A stretch of DNA of 64,000 nucleotides from Candidatus Uhrbacteria bacterium (GTDB lineage: Bacteria; Patescibacteriota; Patescibacteriia; 2-12-FULL-60-25). Positions 7,486 to 14,694 of this stretch are shown in pieces. How positions within the stretch are numbered: position 1 is the first letter of the stretch; each line of letters begins with the position of its first letter. Location: NCBI GenBank assembly GCA_020854265.1, contig JADZFU010000003.1, positions 122,031 through 186,030 on the forward strand. Direction: 5' to 3'. The notes under the pieces are model-generated. The model had not been told where the DNA came from, searched no databases, and saw nothing but the letters and a program-made list of their open reading frames with translations. Position numbers and translations under genes: made by a program.

Positions 7486-8835
7486 ATGGAATTCCAACAA
7501 AAACGGTCCGCAATTGAAGAGCGTCTTTCGAGCAAGTTCCCCGGTCTGATTCCGCCCGGCGACATGCACCGGCTCTTCAGGCTCGCGCGCGATCCCCAGT
7601 CGCTTCTTCATGGCGAAATCGAGCGTTGGCGCATGTTGCTTCGTCATCTCGACGAAGTCTCAGCCGAAGCAGCTCGCCAGAAGTATCCGCAGAAGTGGCG
7701 CAAACGCATGCTGCAGCGCGCTCTGCACGATTTCTTCGTCGGCGACCTCGGCATGTATGCCGGCGGTCCCGACGATTTCGACGATAACTATCGCGAATGG
7801 CGTAATGCCTGCCGAGATGTCGAGGATCTCTACGCGTATTTGCTCGGCTATTTGCCGAAAGAGCTGCATGGAGGACTCCGATTACCGGAAGAGGTGGCCG
7901 AGGAGCGCAACCCCATCCGTCTCATCGAGCTCGTGCGCTCTGGAGGATTCACGCGCAGTCCATGGGTACGGCATTGCGCGCGGCTCAAGCTGATACTTGG
8001 CCAAGCCTTCTTCGAATACCGCCGCAACGGGTTCGCCTCCGAGTATCTCGAGGAGCGGGCCGAGCAGCTGCGCAAGCGGCTCGAACGGCACCTCTTCAAA
8101 CGCAAATCCAAGAAGCGCGTGCGTATCGTGGCGCAGCTCGATCACACGGACTCCAATCGCTGCATCGGCTACGAATTCATCGAAGATCCTTCCATCTCCG
8201 TTCTCGAAACGGACAGCATCTGCGTGATCGAAGTCGACCAGTACATCATCGAGAATGATCGCGGCGAGCAAACCCGCGTCATGTTCTCGATCCGGCCCAA
8301 GCGCTTCCCGGTGCTGAAGGGCCTGGTCAAGGACATCCGCTTCGTCCAGCTCGCCAATATCGGCGACGGCGTGGCCATGATGTTCATCGTCGAATCCGAG
8401 CCCGATCTCGACCGGGTCGTCGACAAGGTACGCAGTGTGCTTGTTCGTGCGCCCGGATCCGTCTGCGACCAAAGCTCGAATCTCGGGCACCGTGCCGGCC
8501 GCAAGGTCGATACCGGAAATTCGCATTCGAGCGACGCCTTCCAGGTCATGAAGTACAACGCTTTGGTCCAGGATCTGGTGGTTGAGGTGCAGTTCACACC
8601 CGTCGTCACGCTCGTAGACAATATGCGCCGCACCGACCGCGCGCACGCCGATTACAAGGCGCGCCAGTATTGCGAATCGGTGATGGAGATCTTCTTTCCT
8701 TCAAGCCTCACCCATATCAACTGGCCTTCGGACTTCCAGCTGCAAGACGGCGAGTACCAGCCGCAGAACCACCCGGAGACATGGGACAAGATCAAAGCCC
8801 ATATCCGCCAGTGGCATGTCCAGCAAAAACTCTGA
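7486..8835 (+). CDS. Hypothetical protein, accessory class (449 aa)
   Basis: A soluble, highly charged 449-residue protein. Residues 1-210 are mostly helical with many Arg and Glu. Residues 210-400 look alpha/beta, with strands such as RVRIVAQLDH, SICVIEVDQYII and LVVEVQFTPVV. The VEVQ strand faintly recalls RelA/SpoT-like domains, but no synthetase catalytic residues were found, so that link is not claimed. AGAGG stands 7 nt before the ATG. Codons end mainly in G or C, unlike ndk upstream. It lies alone between two terminators. Function unknown. Confidence 0.75.
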   Translation: MEFQQKRSAIEERLSSKFPGLIPPGDMHRLFRLARDPQSLLHGEIERWRMLLRHLDEVSAEAARQKYPQKWRKRMLQRALHDFFVGDLGMYAGGPDDFDDNYREWRNACRDVEDLYAYLLGYLPKELHGGLRLPEEVAEERNPIRLIELVRSGGFTRSPWVRHCARLKLILGQAFFEYRRNGFASEYLEERAEQLRKRLERHLFKRKSKKRVRIVAQLDHTDSNRCIGYEFIEDPSISVLETDSICVIEVDQYIIENDRGEQTRVMFSIRPKRFPVLKGLVKDIRFVQLANIGDGVAMMFIVESEPDLDRVVDKVRSVLVRAPGSVCDQSSNLGHRAGRKVDTGNSHSSDAFQVMKYNALVQDLVVEVQFTPVVTLVDNMRRTDRAHADYKARQYCESVMEIFFPSSLTHINWPSDFQLQDGEYQPQNHPETWDKIKAHIRQWHVQQKL

Positions 8836-8841
8836 ATTCTG

Positions 8842-8872
8842 AACCTCCCCTTACCCTAGGGGAGGTTTCTTT
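8842..8872 (+). terminator. Terminator after the 449-aa gene
   Basis: AACCTCCCC (8842-8850) pairs with GGGGAGGTT (8859-8867), followed by TTCTTTG. The next promoter -10 begins two bases later. Confidence 0.88.
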
Positions 8873-8873
8873 G

Positions 8874-8879
8874 TATAGT
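8874..8879 (+). promoter_or_regulatory. -10 element for the structured RNA
   Basis: TATAGT, with only a weak -35 (TTACCC, 8851-8856) at 17 nt inside the preceding terminator loop. It predicts an RNA start at about 8886. Confidence 0.5.
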
Positions 8880-8885
8880 AAAAGC

Positions 8886-9079
8886 GGTCGATGTGAGGCT
8901 TCGGGCTAAAGTTCGGTTCTTGGGATCCGGTCTGCGTATCCGCTGTGGCGGAGGGGCGAAGATCCCGGGCGGCGTATCACCTCCTTTTGCATGCACTCGG
9001 TTTCGACTGGCTGCGTTGTAAGGGGTACGGCTTGGCCCCATTTAGTAGAGCCGAATGCCTCACATCGGCTTTTGTATTT
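8886..9079 (+). ncRNA. Structured small RNA with anti-Shine-Dalgarno sequence
   Basis: An RNA of about 190 nt closed by a long end-to-end stem: 8889-8899 pairs perfectly with 9057-9067, extended by TTCGG with CCGAA and GCTAAA (8905-8910) with TTTAGT (9041-9046). Inside are GGGATC/GATCCC (8922-8927 with 8961-8966), a TCCGC/GCGGA hairpin and a GGGG/CCCC hairpin near 9022-9038. It ends in GCTTTTGTATTT. The segment 8976-8987 is ATCACCTCCTTT, identical to the 16S rRNA 3' tail. It does not match tmRNA, RNase P or SRP signatures. The closed outline and size recall 6S RNA, but the internal branching does not fit well. Confidence 0.55.
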
Positions 9080-9126
9080 GATCTTGTCACGAAGGCTTGG
9101 GTTTGTTATCGTCTTCCGGCACAAAT

Positions 9127-9201
9127 GCCGAGGTAGCTCAGTGGTAGAGCGAAGGCCTGAAGAGCCTTGCGTCGCCAGTTCAATCCTGGCCCTCGGCACC
9201 A
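9127..9201 (+). tRNA. tRNA-Phe (anticodon GAA)
   Basis: Acceptor GCCGAGG/CCTCGGC, anticodon stem AAGGC/GCCTT with loop CTGAAGA, T stem GCCAG/CTGGC, encoded CCA. Confidence 0.96.
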
Positions 9202-9203
9202 TT

Positions 9204-9233
9204 AAAAAAATCTCCGTTTCGGGGATTTTTTTG
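9204..9233 (+). terminator. Terminator after tRNA-Phe
   Basis: AAAAATCTCC pairs with GGGGATTTTT across a GTTTC loop, ending in a T-run. Confidence 0.88.
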
Positions 9234-9239
9234 CGGCAA

Positions 9240-9279
9240 AAAAAATTAAAAAAGGAGGCCGCGTACGGGCGCCTCCTTC
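9240..9279 (-). terminator. Terminator of the 9282-9890 gene
   Basis: On the minus strand AAGGAGGC pairs with GCCTCCTT (9252-9259 with 9271-9278) and is followed by TTTTAATTTTT. Confidence 0.85.
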
Positions 9280-9281
9280 AG

Positions 9282-9890
9282 TCAGCCTGCCATGGAAGAC
9301 AGGGGAATCTTGTTGAAGAAGCGGCTGAGGGCCAGCTTCAGTTGGGTGAGCGCCGAGTCCTTGCCCTCGGGCGTGTAGATGACGAAGGTGATTCCAGGCC
9401 GGTTCCGATACAAGGGTCGGACGCCAGTCCTGATGGGAGTTTCCTGCTGGAGCAGGAGGACGGGCTTGCCGAGCATGTGTGCATGCTCGATCAGGGATCC
9501 GCGCGTCTCGCTTTCTCCATCCACCACAGCTACCACACAGTGGGCAACGGCAACGGAATTGAGAAGCTTGGCTTGGATGTCACGGATCTCCCGTTCCCGA
9601 TCATCGAGGGCATTCGACGTTGAGGGATGGGAGGCGGGATCCTCGACGAGGACACTGTCGCGGAAAAACCCGGAGGGTCTTGCCACGCCTTCAGCGGGTG
9701 TGTTGACTCGCGTGAAGATTCCGCTTGTGCGCTCGGACATCACTTCTCCGAACATCTCGAGTTCGGTGCGGATCTCTTTGTAGAGAGACCGCTCTTCGCT
9801 CTTGATGTCCAGGTTCCGGCTCTTTTCATCGTGAAGATGGTTGAACTCGTGAAATCGATGTGCGAGGAAGAGAATCCGTCTACGCGTCAT
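9282..9890 (-). CDS. Nucleoside 2-deoxyribosyltransferase-like fold protein
   Basis: A 202-residue protein. The C-terminal half has NSVAVAHCVVAVVDG, then an acidic turn and IEHAHMLGKPVLLLQ. This pattern fits the nucleoside 2-deoxyribosyltransferase / TIR-like Rossmannoid family (Asp-Gly, a Glu helix, then GKPV). The start is like other Rossmannoid proteins (RRRILFLAHRFHEFN). ATG 9890 is chosen because the perfect Shine-Dalgarno GAGGAGGT lies just upstream; the ATG at 9911 has none. It stands alone with its own terminator and GC-ending codons. Substrate and role unknown; a nucleotide-signal or defence role is possible but unsupported. Confidence 0.55.
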   Translation of the reverse strand: MTRRRILFLAHRFHEFNHLHDEKSRNLDIKSEERSLYKEIRTELEMFGEVMSERTSGIFTRVNTPAEGVARPSGFFRDSVLVEDPASHPSTSNALDDREREIRDIQAKLLNSVAVAHCVVAVVDGESETRGSLIEHAHMLGKPVLLLQQETPIRTGVRPLYRNRPGITFVIYTPEGKDSALTQLKLALSRFFNKIPLSSMAG

Positions 9891-10007
9891 GCGCGACCTC
9901 CTCGCAGACATGGTAGCACGATCTCTTTTTTAGCGGACGGATATTTTGTGCGTAAGTTATTGAGGCTTGCAGAAAAAAACAGATTCGCGTAAATTCTTTT
10001 CGCATTC

Positions 10008-10082
10008 GCGGGTGTCGTATAATGGCTATTACCACAGGTTTCCAACCTGTTGACAGGGGTTCGATTCCCCTCACCCGCTCCA
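10008..10082 (+). tRNA. tRNA-Gly (anticodon TCC)
   Basis: Acceptor GCGGGTG/CACCCGC, anticodon stem ACAGG/CCTGT with loop TTTCCAA, encoded CCA. Confidence 0.96.
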
Positions 10083-10084
10083 AC

Positions 10085-10118
10085 AAAAAAGACTCCCATA
10101 CACGGGAGCCTTTTTTGT
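10085..10118. terminator. Bidirectional terminator between tRNA-Gly and rlmI
   Basis: A CTCCC/GGGAG stem with loop ATACAC, flanked by an A-run on the left and a T-run on the right, ending one base before the rlmI stop. Confidence 0.88.
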
Positions 10119-11333
10119 TTATGCAAGGATGCCGGTCACTTCTAGAATCATGGTTTTGAGATAACGGCCTTCTGGATAGCTGATGAGCTCCGCATGATCC
10201 GACGAGTGTCCGAGCGTTTCCAGAATACGTACTTCGCGTTTTGCGCGTCCGGCGGCAATGCGCACGATACGGCGGAACTCTTCCATCTCAAGCCGTCCCG
10301 AGCACGAACTCGTCACCAAAATTCCGCCCACTCCCAAATGCTGGAAGCAATGCTTGTTCAAATCGGAATAGGCTTGGATGGCGCGCTCGATTTGCGTTTC
10401 CGTTTTTGCAAATGCCGGCGGATCGCACACGATCAAATCGTACGGACCATTCGGCAATTCCGTATCGCGCACCATATCCACGGCATCGCCTTCTAAAAAC
10501 GCGACCTTGCGTTCGTCGTGGATATTGACGCCATTCGCTTCGAATTGCTTCTCGGCAAGTTGGAGTGCTGGATTGGAAATATCAACCGAAGCGACAAACG
10601 AGGCACCGCCAGCCAAGGCATGTACGCCAAAAGCCGAGGAATAGGAGAACAGGTTTAAAACACGCTTGTCTTTGGCGAGAGCGCGCACGCGGCGGCGCGT
10701 ATCGCGTTGGTCCAAAAAGAATCCGGTCTTCTGTCCATGCATGACATCGGCCAAAAAAGTGAGCCCATCTTCTTTGAATTGAACCATTCCGTCGATGGCG
10801 CCTTTGCGGATGATCGGTTCGAGCGACAAAAGTCCTTCGCGCGTACGCACTTCAAGGTCCGAGCGCTCGACGATGGCGCGAGGAGCAAACGTCTCATCCA
10901 AAGCGGCCATAATCTCGTCGCGCAGGCGCTCCATGCCGGCAGTGTGGATTTGGAAGACGATCACATCGGCGTACCGATCCACAATCAATCCCGGAATCCC
11001 GTCCGACTCCGCATGCACGATACGATAGCCATCCGTCTGTTCTGGAAGGTGTGAGCGTTTCCATGTATCAAGTTTTTTGAAGCGGGCAGAGAACCATGCG
11101 GCATCTATCACGGCCGATGCATGACGATCGAGGATGCGGATACGGATTGAGGTTTGGGCATTGTACGTGCCGACGCCAAGACTCTCGCCATCGGCCGCCT
11201 TCACTTCAACCAGGCTTCCCGGATTCGGAGTCGGGCTCGGTTCGTACTCCATGGCATTCGAAAAGACCCACGGATGTCCGGCGCGTACCGGAACGTCCTT
11301 CTTTTCGCGCAATTTGATCACGGGATAGTTCAT
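10119..11333 (-). CDS. rlmI: 23S rRNA (cytosine-C5) methyltransferase, RlmI family
   Basis: A 404-residue class I SAM methyltransferase with an N-terminal PUA-like domain (GHPWVFSNAM near residues 19-28). The Rossmann part follows, with KTGFFLDQRDTRR, VLNLFSYSSAFGVHA for SAM binding, VCDPPAFAK near residue 310 and the catalytic TSSCS near 344. This is the RlmI/RlmK-type layout that methylates 23S rRNA (C1962 in E. coli). The exact target base here is inferred. It is a single gene with a bidirectional terminator downstream. Confidence 0.9.
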   Translation of the reverse strand: MNYPVIKLREKKDVPVRAGHPWVFSNAMEYEPSPTPNPGSLVEVKAADGESLGVGTYNAQTSIRIRILDRHASAVIDAAWFSARFKKLDTWKRSHLPEQTDGYRIVHAESDGIPGLIVDRYADVIVFQIHTAGMERLRDEIMAALDETFAPRAIVERSDLEVRTREGLLSLEPIIRKGAIDGMVQFKEDGLTFLADVMHGQKTGFFLDQRDTRRRVRALAKDKRVLNLFSYSSAFGVHALAGGASFVASVDISNPALQLAEKQFEANGVNIHDERKVAFLEGDAVDMVRDTELPNGPYDLIVCDPPAFAKTETQIERAIQAYSDLNKHCFQHLGVGGILVTSSCSGRLEMEEFRRIVRIAAGRAKREVRILETLGHSSDHAELISYPEGRYLKTMILEVTGILA

Positions 11334-11389
11334 AGATAGGCGGCATGTGTATCACATATTTAAATAAATGTCGAGGGGTGCGGGGAATC

Positions 11390-11418
11390 AAAACACCCTC
11401 CCGAGAAGGGGAGGGTGT
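11390..11418 (-). terminator. Terminator of the 11426-11755 gene
   Basis: ACACCCTC and GAGGGTGT pair around a short loop (11393-11418); on the minus strand a TTTTGATT run follows. Confidence 0.85.
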
Positions 11419-11425
11419 AGGTCGG

Positions 11426-11755
11426 TCAGTCCGCCTTGATCGGCGAGCTGAAACCCAGTTCCGGCCAATGGCCGATGATGGAGGAGAGGACGATGTCCCG
11501 CACGGAAGACTTGACCTTCCCGTCGTTGTCGAAGAAGCCGAGCTCGCAGAGCTTCCAGGCGCAGCCATCGAAGCACTCGTACTCGTCGTCGTGGCACTTC
11601 ATGACCAGCTCATTGAGCAGGAGAGCCCCGTTCTGGGTGACGGTCATGAGCTCGAGGAGCTGGTCCATGACCTTCTTCACGATCACGCGCGAGGCGCGTT
11701 CTCCGTTCTTGAGCGTGACGATCGGATTCTCCGCGTGCGTGACAACCTGTTCCAT
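11426..11755 (-). CDS. Hypothetical protein, accessory class (109 aa)
   Basis: A 109-residue acidic, mostly helical protein starting MEQVVTHAENPIV. A central stretch KCHDDEYECFDGCAWKLCELGFF has four cysteines. The ATG at 11755 is chosen over 11797 because ACGGGGGT lies just upstream. A TTGACG-type promoter upstream and a terminator downstream make it monocistronic. No family recognised. Confidence 0.7.
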   Translation of the reverse strand: MEQVVTHAENPIVTLKNGERASRVIVKKVMDQLLELMTVTQNGALLLNELVMKCHDDEYECFDGCAWKLCELGFFDNDGKVKSSVRDIVLSSIIGHWPELGFSSPIKAD

Positions 11756-11786
11756 GTTACCCCCGTGGCAAGGTGCGTGGGTGCCA

Positions 11787-11816
11787 ATTAATGCCACATA
11801 CAGGGGTTTTCGTCAA
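11787..11816 (-). promoter_or_regulatory. Promoter of the 11426-11755 gene
   Basis: On the minus strand TTGACG (11811-11816) precedes ATTAAT (11787-11792) by 18 nt. Expected leader about 25 nt. Confidence 0.5.
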
Positions 11817-11828
11817 TATTCCGAAATG

Positions 11829-11866
11829 AAGAGCGCACCCGACCAGAATTGGTCAGGTGCGCTTAG
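11829..11866 (-). terminator. Terminator of the nucleotidyltransferase-like gene
   Basis: AGCGCACC (11832-11839) pairs with GGTGCGCT (11856-11863), with an inner GACCA/TGGTC stem. On the minus strand CTTCATTT follows. Confidence 0.8.
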
Positions 11867-11888
11867 GAGGGGACTGCTGTGCGAACGA

Positions 11889-12878
11889 TCAGTCCGTGTG
11901 GAAAGGGCGGAGCTTCTCGATGATGGTCTCCGGATCGCGGCTCCGCAGGATCCCGAGCAGCTCCTTGCCGCGCTTGAAACGACAAGAATTGCGGTCGATC
12001 AGCCGGCGGATCAGCAGGAGGTTCCACGTCTTCGAGAACTTCTTTGCCAGCTCCACCACATCATCCCAGTCCTTCTCGCGCGGCGGCTTCAGGAACTTGG
12101 AGCAGAACAGGAATTCGGGGCGTAGCACCATGAGACGGTAGGTCATGCCGTTCCACGTCCAAGGCGCACCTTGGCAGCAGTAGCGCACGACGAAGTCGTC
12201 AGTACACGAGATGACGCCGAAGTAGTCGTCGGAATTGATTTGGTCCGTGTCGAGGAAACGGGGCCGTTTGGTGAGGAGCAGCGTGTCGATGTCGTGATGG
12301 TCGCGCAGGGGGACGCTCGTCAGGAGCTCCACGGCCCATCCGCCGGCCAAGATCCAGCGGAGTGTGCCGTCAGGGGCCGATTGGGGGTACATCTCGAGCA
12401 GGGCTTCGAGGTTTTCCGGAGTGCCGTACATACCCCGCGGCACCGGAGCTTCTTGCGTATTCCGCACGCACAGAGCCATCCGTAGACCGATGCCGAAATT
12501 GTCCGGCTTGTACGACTCTTGCTCCATGCTCTCAGCGCGGTTGGCCAAATGGCTTCCAAACTTGGTGAGTCCACGGAGCTGTTCGTGCCGTTGACCGACA
12601 CCGATGAAGGCATCCGCAAGCTCGCGGAGGCTGCTCGCGCCTTCATTTGAAAGCTTGTGGATGAATCCGCGGTAATCGGATTGGTCGAGCGAAGCAACGC
12701 GTTCCTGGAATTGCGTGAGGCGCTTCATGTCCAGCTTGTGCCCAAGCTTCAGGGTCTGGATGAGCCGAAGCAGCTGCTCCAGTGCCAGTCGGATCTCCTG
12801 ACGGAGCTCTTGCTTCAAGGTCTGTTCGATTCGTTGCTCGAGTCGGGGCGACATCGAGAGAGACATTCCAATGTGCAT
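11889..12878 (-). CDS. Nucleotidyltransferase-like protein with helical N-terminal region
   Basis: A 329-residue protein. Residues 8-45 are an amphipathic, probably coiled-coil helix (SMSPRLEQRIEQTLKQELRQ). Near residue 175 comes ILAGGWAVELLTSVPLRDHH followed by DIDTLLL. This GG-x-A, R-x-H-x-DID pattern fits the polymerase-beta superfamily, as in aminoglycoside 2''-adenylyltransferase-like and AbiEii-like proteins. The target is unknown; antibiotic modification, tRNA modification and toxin activity are all possible. GAAGG precedes ATG 12878. A TTGACA promoter upstream and a strong terminator make it monocistronic. Confidence 0.65.
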   Translation of the reverse strand: MHIGMSLSMSPRLEQRIEQTLKQELRQEIRLALEQLLRLIQTLKLGHKLDMKRLTQFQERVASLDQSDYRGFIHKLSNEGASSLRELADAFIGVGQRHEQLRGLTKFGSHLANRAESMEQESYKPDNFGIGLRMALCVRNTQEAPVPRGMYGTPENLEALLEMYPQSAPDGTLRWILAGGWAVELLTSVPLRDHHDIDTLLLTKRPRFLDTDQINSDDYFGVISCTDDFVVRYCCQGAPWTWNGMTYRLMVLRPEFLFCSKFLKPPREKDWDDVVELAKKFSKTWNLLLIRRLIDRNSCRFKRGKELLGILRSRDPETIIEKLRPFHTD

Positions 12879-12932
12879 TGGGAACCTTCAGTACGTATAT
12901 TTCGTGTTGAAGTGGTGAAGGAGCGACCGGCT

Positions 12933-12961
12933 TGTTTATCATATTATTAATATACTGTCAA
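12933..12961 (-). promoter_or_regulatory. Promoter of the nucleotidyltransferase-like gene
   Basis: A perfect TTGACA (12956-12961), 17-nt AT-rich spacer, and TAAACA (12933-12938) on the minus strand. TATGAT inside the spacer is an alternative but badly spaced -10. Confidence 0.55.
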
Positions 12962-12974
12962 TCTGGATGTATGC

Positions 12975-13012
12975 ATAAAACAAAGAGCGCATCCGGGGAT
13001 CGCTCTTTGTTG
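12975..13012 (-). terminator. Terminator of the 13034-13417 gene
   Basis: ACAAAGAGCG (12980-12989) pairs with CGCTCTTTGT (13001-13010), followed on the minus strand by a TTTTATGCAT stretch. Confidence 0.8.
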
Positions 13013-13033
13013 AGCGGCGCGGATGCGCGTAGT

Positions 13034-13417
13034 TCAGGCGTGCAGGAGTCTCTTGAGGAGGGCCTGCTTCGTGAGGAGGAGCTGCTCCTCGATGTGCTTG
13101 GTCCAGTGATGCTTCGGTTCGGAGAAGATGATGTCGCACCAGCTGGTGAATTCCCAACGCCCTTCTCCCTCGACGATCTCCATCTCGGTCTTGTGGACGT
13201 GCTCGTCGCGTTCGTTCGTTCCGAAGAACGCACCATCCTTGCGTGCCTTGATGACGGCTTCCAGCACGTGGCAGAGAAGCAGACTGTCCAAGTCGCCGTT
13301 CAAAAGCCGGACGCTCTTGCCGTCCTCGCACAGATGCACGGGTACGCGATGATCCCGGATGATGGTCCAGCGAAGCGGAAGTCCGCCGATCTCGATCGAG
13401 AAAACCATCGTCTTCAT
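13034..13417 (-). CDS. Hypothetical protein, accessory class (127 aa)
   Basis: A 127-residue protein that starts as a beta-rich domain (MKTMVFSIEIGGLPLRWTII). It continues with a helix (DLDSLLLCHVLEAVIKARK), a second strand region (HKTEMEIVEGEGRWEFTSW) and a C-terminal helix. GGAGGT stands 5 nt before the ATG. Between it and the membrane protein gene upstream there are two hairpins without T-runs, so it may be the third gene of that unit. No family recognised. Confidence 0.7.
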   Translation of the reverse strand: MKTMVFSIEIGGLPLRWTIIRDHRVPVHLCEDGKSVRLLNGDLDSLLLCHVLEAVIKARKDGAFFGTNERDEHVHKTEMEIVEGEGRWEFTSWCDIIFSEPKHHWTKHIEEQLLLTKQALLKRLLHA

Positions 13418-13436
13418 CTAAACCTCCAGCTTCGAC

Positions 13437-13494
13437 CACCGACGGAATTGTCGGTAGGCAGAGAGGAGGTCCGACACGAAGTGTGCGTGTCGGA
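13437..13494 (-). repeat. Two hairpins between co-directional genes
   Basis: GTCCGACACG/CGTGTCGGAC (13469-13494) and ACCGAC/GTCGGT (13437-13454). Neither has a T-run on the minus strand, so they look like processing or mRNA-protecting hairpins more than terminators. Confidence 0.6.
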
Positions 13495-13508
13495 CTCCGA
13501 AGAAAGAA

Positions 13509-14105
13509 CTACTTGTGGAAGATATCCGTCTTCTCGCGGTCGTCGCGCTTGCGCATGTGGGTGTACCACTGGCCGTACAGCGGAGCGACGAAGTGTAGTG
13601 CCATGGTGAAGGCGGCAAAGCCCCAGAGCATGACCATGTGGCTGATGAAGGGATCGCTCGAGCCCGCCACGACCGAAGCTGTACCAGCGGCTGCAAGCGA
13701 GAGGAGCGTGAACACCGCGTAGTCGGCTGGGAACCAGCCAAATACCCACGGGCTCTTGGAGTGCCACCAGATCTGGTCGCGGCGGAACTTTCCCTGGTAG
13801 TGCGGGTTAAGCACGAACCAGTGATAGTCCCACAGCACGCACCATGCGAAGTATGTCGCACAGGTCTCGAGCTCGGCCTGCCAGGACCACTCCGCACCGT
13901 TCACGAACGGCGCATGGAAGATCATCATCGGCAGGGCGAACATGAAGAGGTTGTAGCCGGTGAACGGCTTTCCTCCGGGGAGCAGGCGGTACCAGGTCGG
14001 AAGTTTTTCCGCCCAGCCGTGCTTCCCTTCGATCTCGATCTCGAGGCAGGCGACCAAGGTCGCGAACACCGACCAGAACAGGATCCGAATGATGAGCTCG
14101 GTCAT
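13509..14105 (-). CDS. Integral membrane protein of unknown function
   Basis: A 198-residue protein with about four membrane segments: residues 3-22, about 52-68, about 86-102 and two close segments at about 125-175. Between the first two lies a conserved-looking loop EIEGKHGWAEKLPTWYR then GKPFTGYN. Aromatic and His residues (DYHWFVLNPHY, FRRDQIWWHSKSPWVFGWFP) cluster near the membrane and could bind a cofactor or metal. It follows the 98-residue gene by 18 nt and belongs to the unit driven from 14490-14518. Family not recognised. Confidence 0.75.
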   Translation of the reverse strand: MTELIIRILFWSVFATLVACLEIEIEGKHGWAEKLPTWYRLLPGGKPFTGYNLFMFALPMMIFHAPFVNGAEWSWQAELETCATYFAWCVLWDYHWFVLNPHYQGKFRRDQIWWHSKSPWVFGWFPADYAVFTLLSLAAAGTASVVAGSSDPFISHMVMLWGFAAFTMALHFVAPLYGQWYTHMRKRDDREKTDIFHK

Positions 14106-14123
14106 GTGTGCTCCCTTGTGAAG

Positions 14124-14420
14124 TTACTTGGTGATCTTGCGAAGGAAGCCTTTGCGGGTCTTCGTGGAGTAGTGGCCGCGGAAGCGACCTCCGTTCCACT
14201 TGGCCTTGAGCTCGACGATCCAGCTCTCGCCGGAACCGTCCTCGTGCTGGAGCGAGTCGACGAGGACCTCGAACTCCTCTTCCTTGCTTACGGTCACGAC
14301 CGTCAGCTTGATGTAGCGCCCGAGGTACCGATCGCCGAGCGCGGCAAGCAGGTCCCACTTGCCCGGTCCGTCCGTGATCGTCTTGTCGCTCTGCAGGTCC
14401 GTTCCGATTCCACCGCCCAT
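14124..14420 (-). CDS. Hypothetical protein, accessory class (98 aa)
   Basis: A 98-residue basic protein with a predicted beta-rich core (RYIKLTVVTVSKEEEFEVLV, then SWIVELKAKWNGGRF) and a basic C terminus. CGAGGTGAG stands just before the ATG. It is the first gene of a unit with the membrane protein at 13509-14105, downstream of an almost consensus promoter. No family recognised. Confidence 0.72.
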   Translation of the reverse strand: MGGGIGTDLQSDKTITDGPGKWDLLAALGDRYLGRYIKLTVVTVSKEEEFEVLVDSLQHEDGSGESWIVELKAKWNGGRFRGHYSTKTRKGFLRKITK

Positions 14421-14489
14421 GACTCACCTCGTTGAAGGGTTCATCCTCCCGCACATACATGCAGGATTTGTCGCGAAATACGACCTTAT

Positions 14490-14518
14490 ACTATAGCAAA
14501 AAATCGCGTTTTTGTCAA
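14490..14518 (-). promoter_or_regulatory. Strong promoter of the 14420-13509 unit
   Basis: Minus strand TTGACA (14513-14518), 17-nt spacer, TATAGT (14490-14495). The leader would be about 63 nt with a Shine-Dalgarno sequence. Confidence 0.85.
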
Positions 14519-14524
14519 TAAAAC

Positions 14525-14555
14525 AAGCAAAAATCCGCATTTCTGCGGATTTTAC
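14525..14555 (-). terminator. Terminator after tRNA-Pro(TGG)
   Basis: AAATCCGCA and TGCGGATTT form a 9-bp stem with a four-base loop; on the minus strand a TTTTGCTTGTTTT run follows. Confidence 0.85.
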
Positions 14556-14556
14556 A

Positions 14557-14632
14557 TGGTCGGGCCAGAGGGACTCGAACCCTCGACCTCCTGCTCCCAA
14601 AGCAGGCGCGCTACCAACTGCGCCATAGCCCG
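14557..14632 (-). tRNA. tRNA-Pro (anticodon TGG)
   Basis: Minus-strand cloverleaf: CGGGCTA/TGGCCCG acceptor, CCTGC/GCAGG anticodon stem with loop TTTGGGA, encoded CCA. Confidence 0.96.
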
Positions 14633-14694
14633 ATGCGAAGCGCATGCTAACCCAGCCTTCCCATTTAGCCAACCCGTCATTAATCTAGCGTGAT

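Noticed and set aside
7486..8835. RelA/SpoT-like synthetase suggested by a VEVQ strand
   Set aside because: The catalytic and GTP-binding residues of the family could not be found; the similarity is one short strand.
8886..9079. tmRNA, RNase P RNA or SRP RNA
   Set aside because: The tmRNA is clearly at 25806-26211. The conserved P4 sequence of RNase P and the GGAAGG-AGCA loop of SRP RNA are absent.
8906..9202. Perfect Shine-Dalgarno sequence on the minus strand (complement of 8975-8986) suggesting a minus-strand gene
   Set aside because: No start codon lies at a suitable distance, and the frame crosses tRNA-Phe. The plus-strand RNA with a closing stem explains the sequence better.
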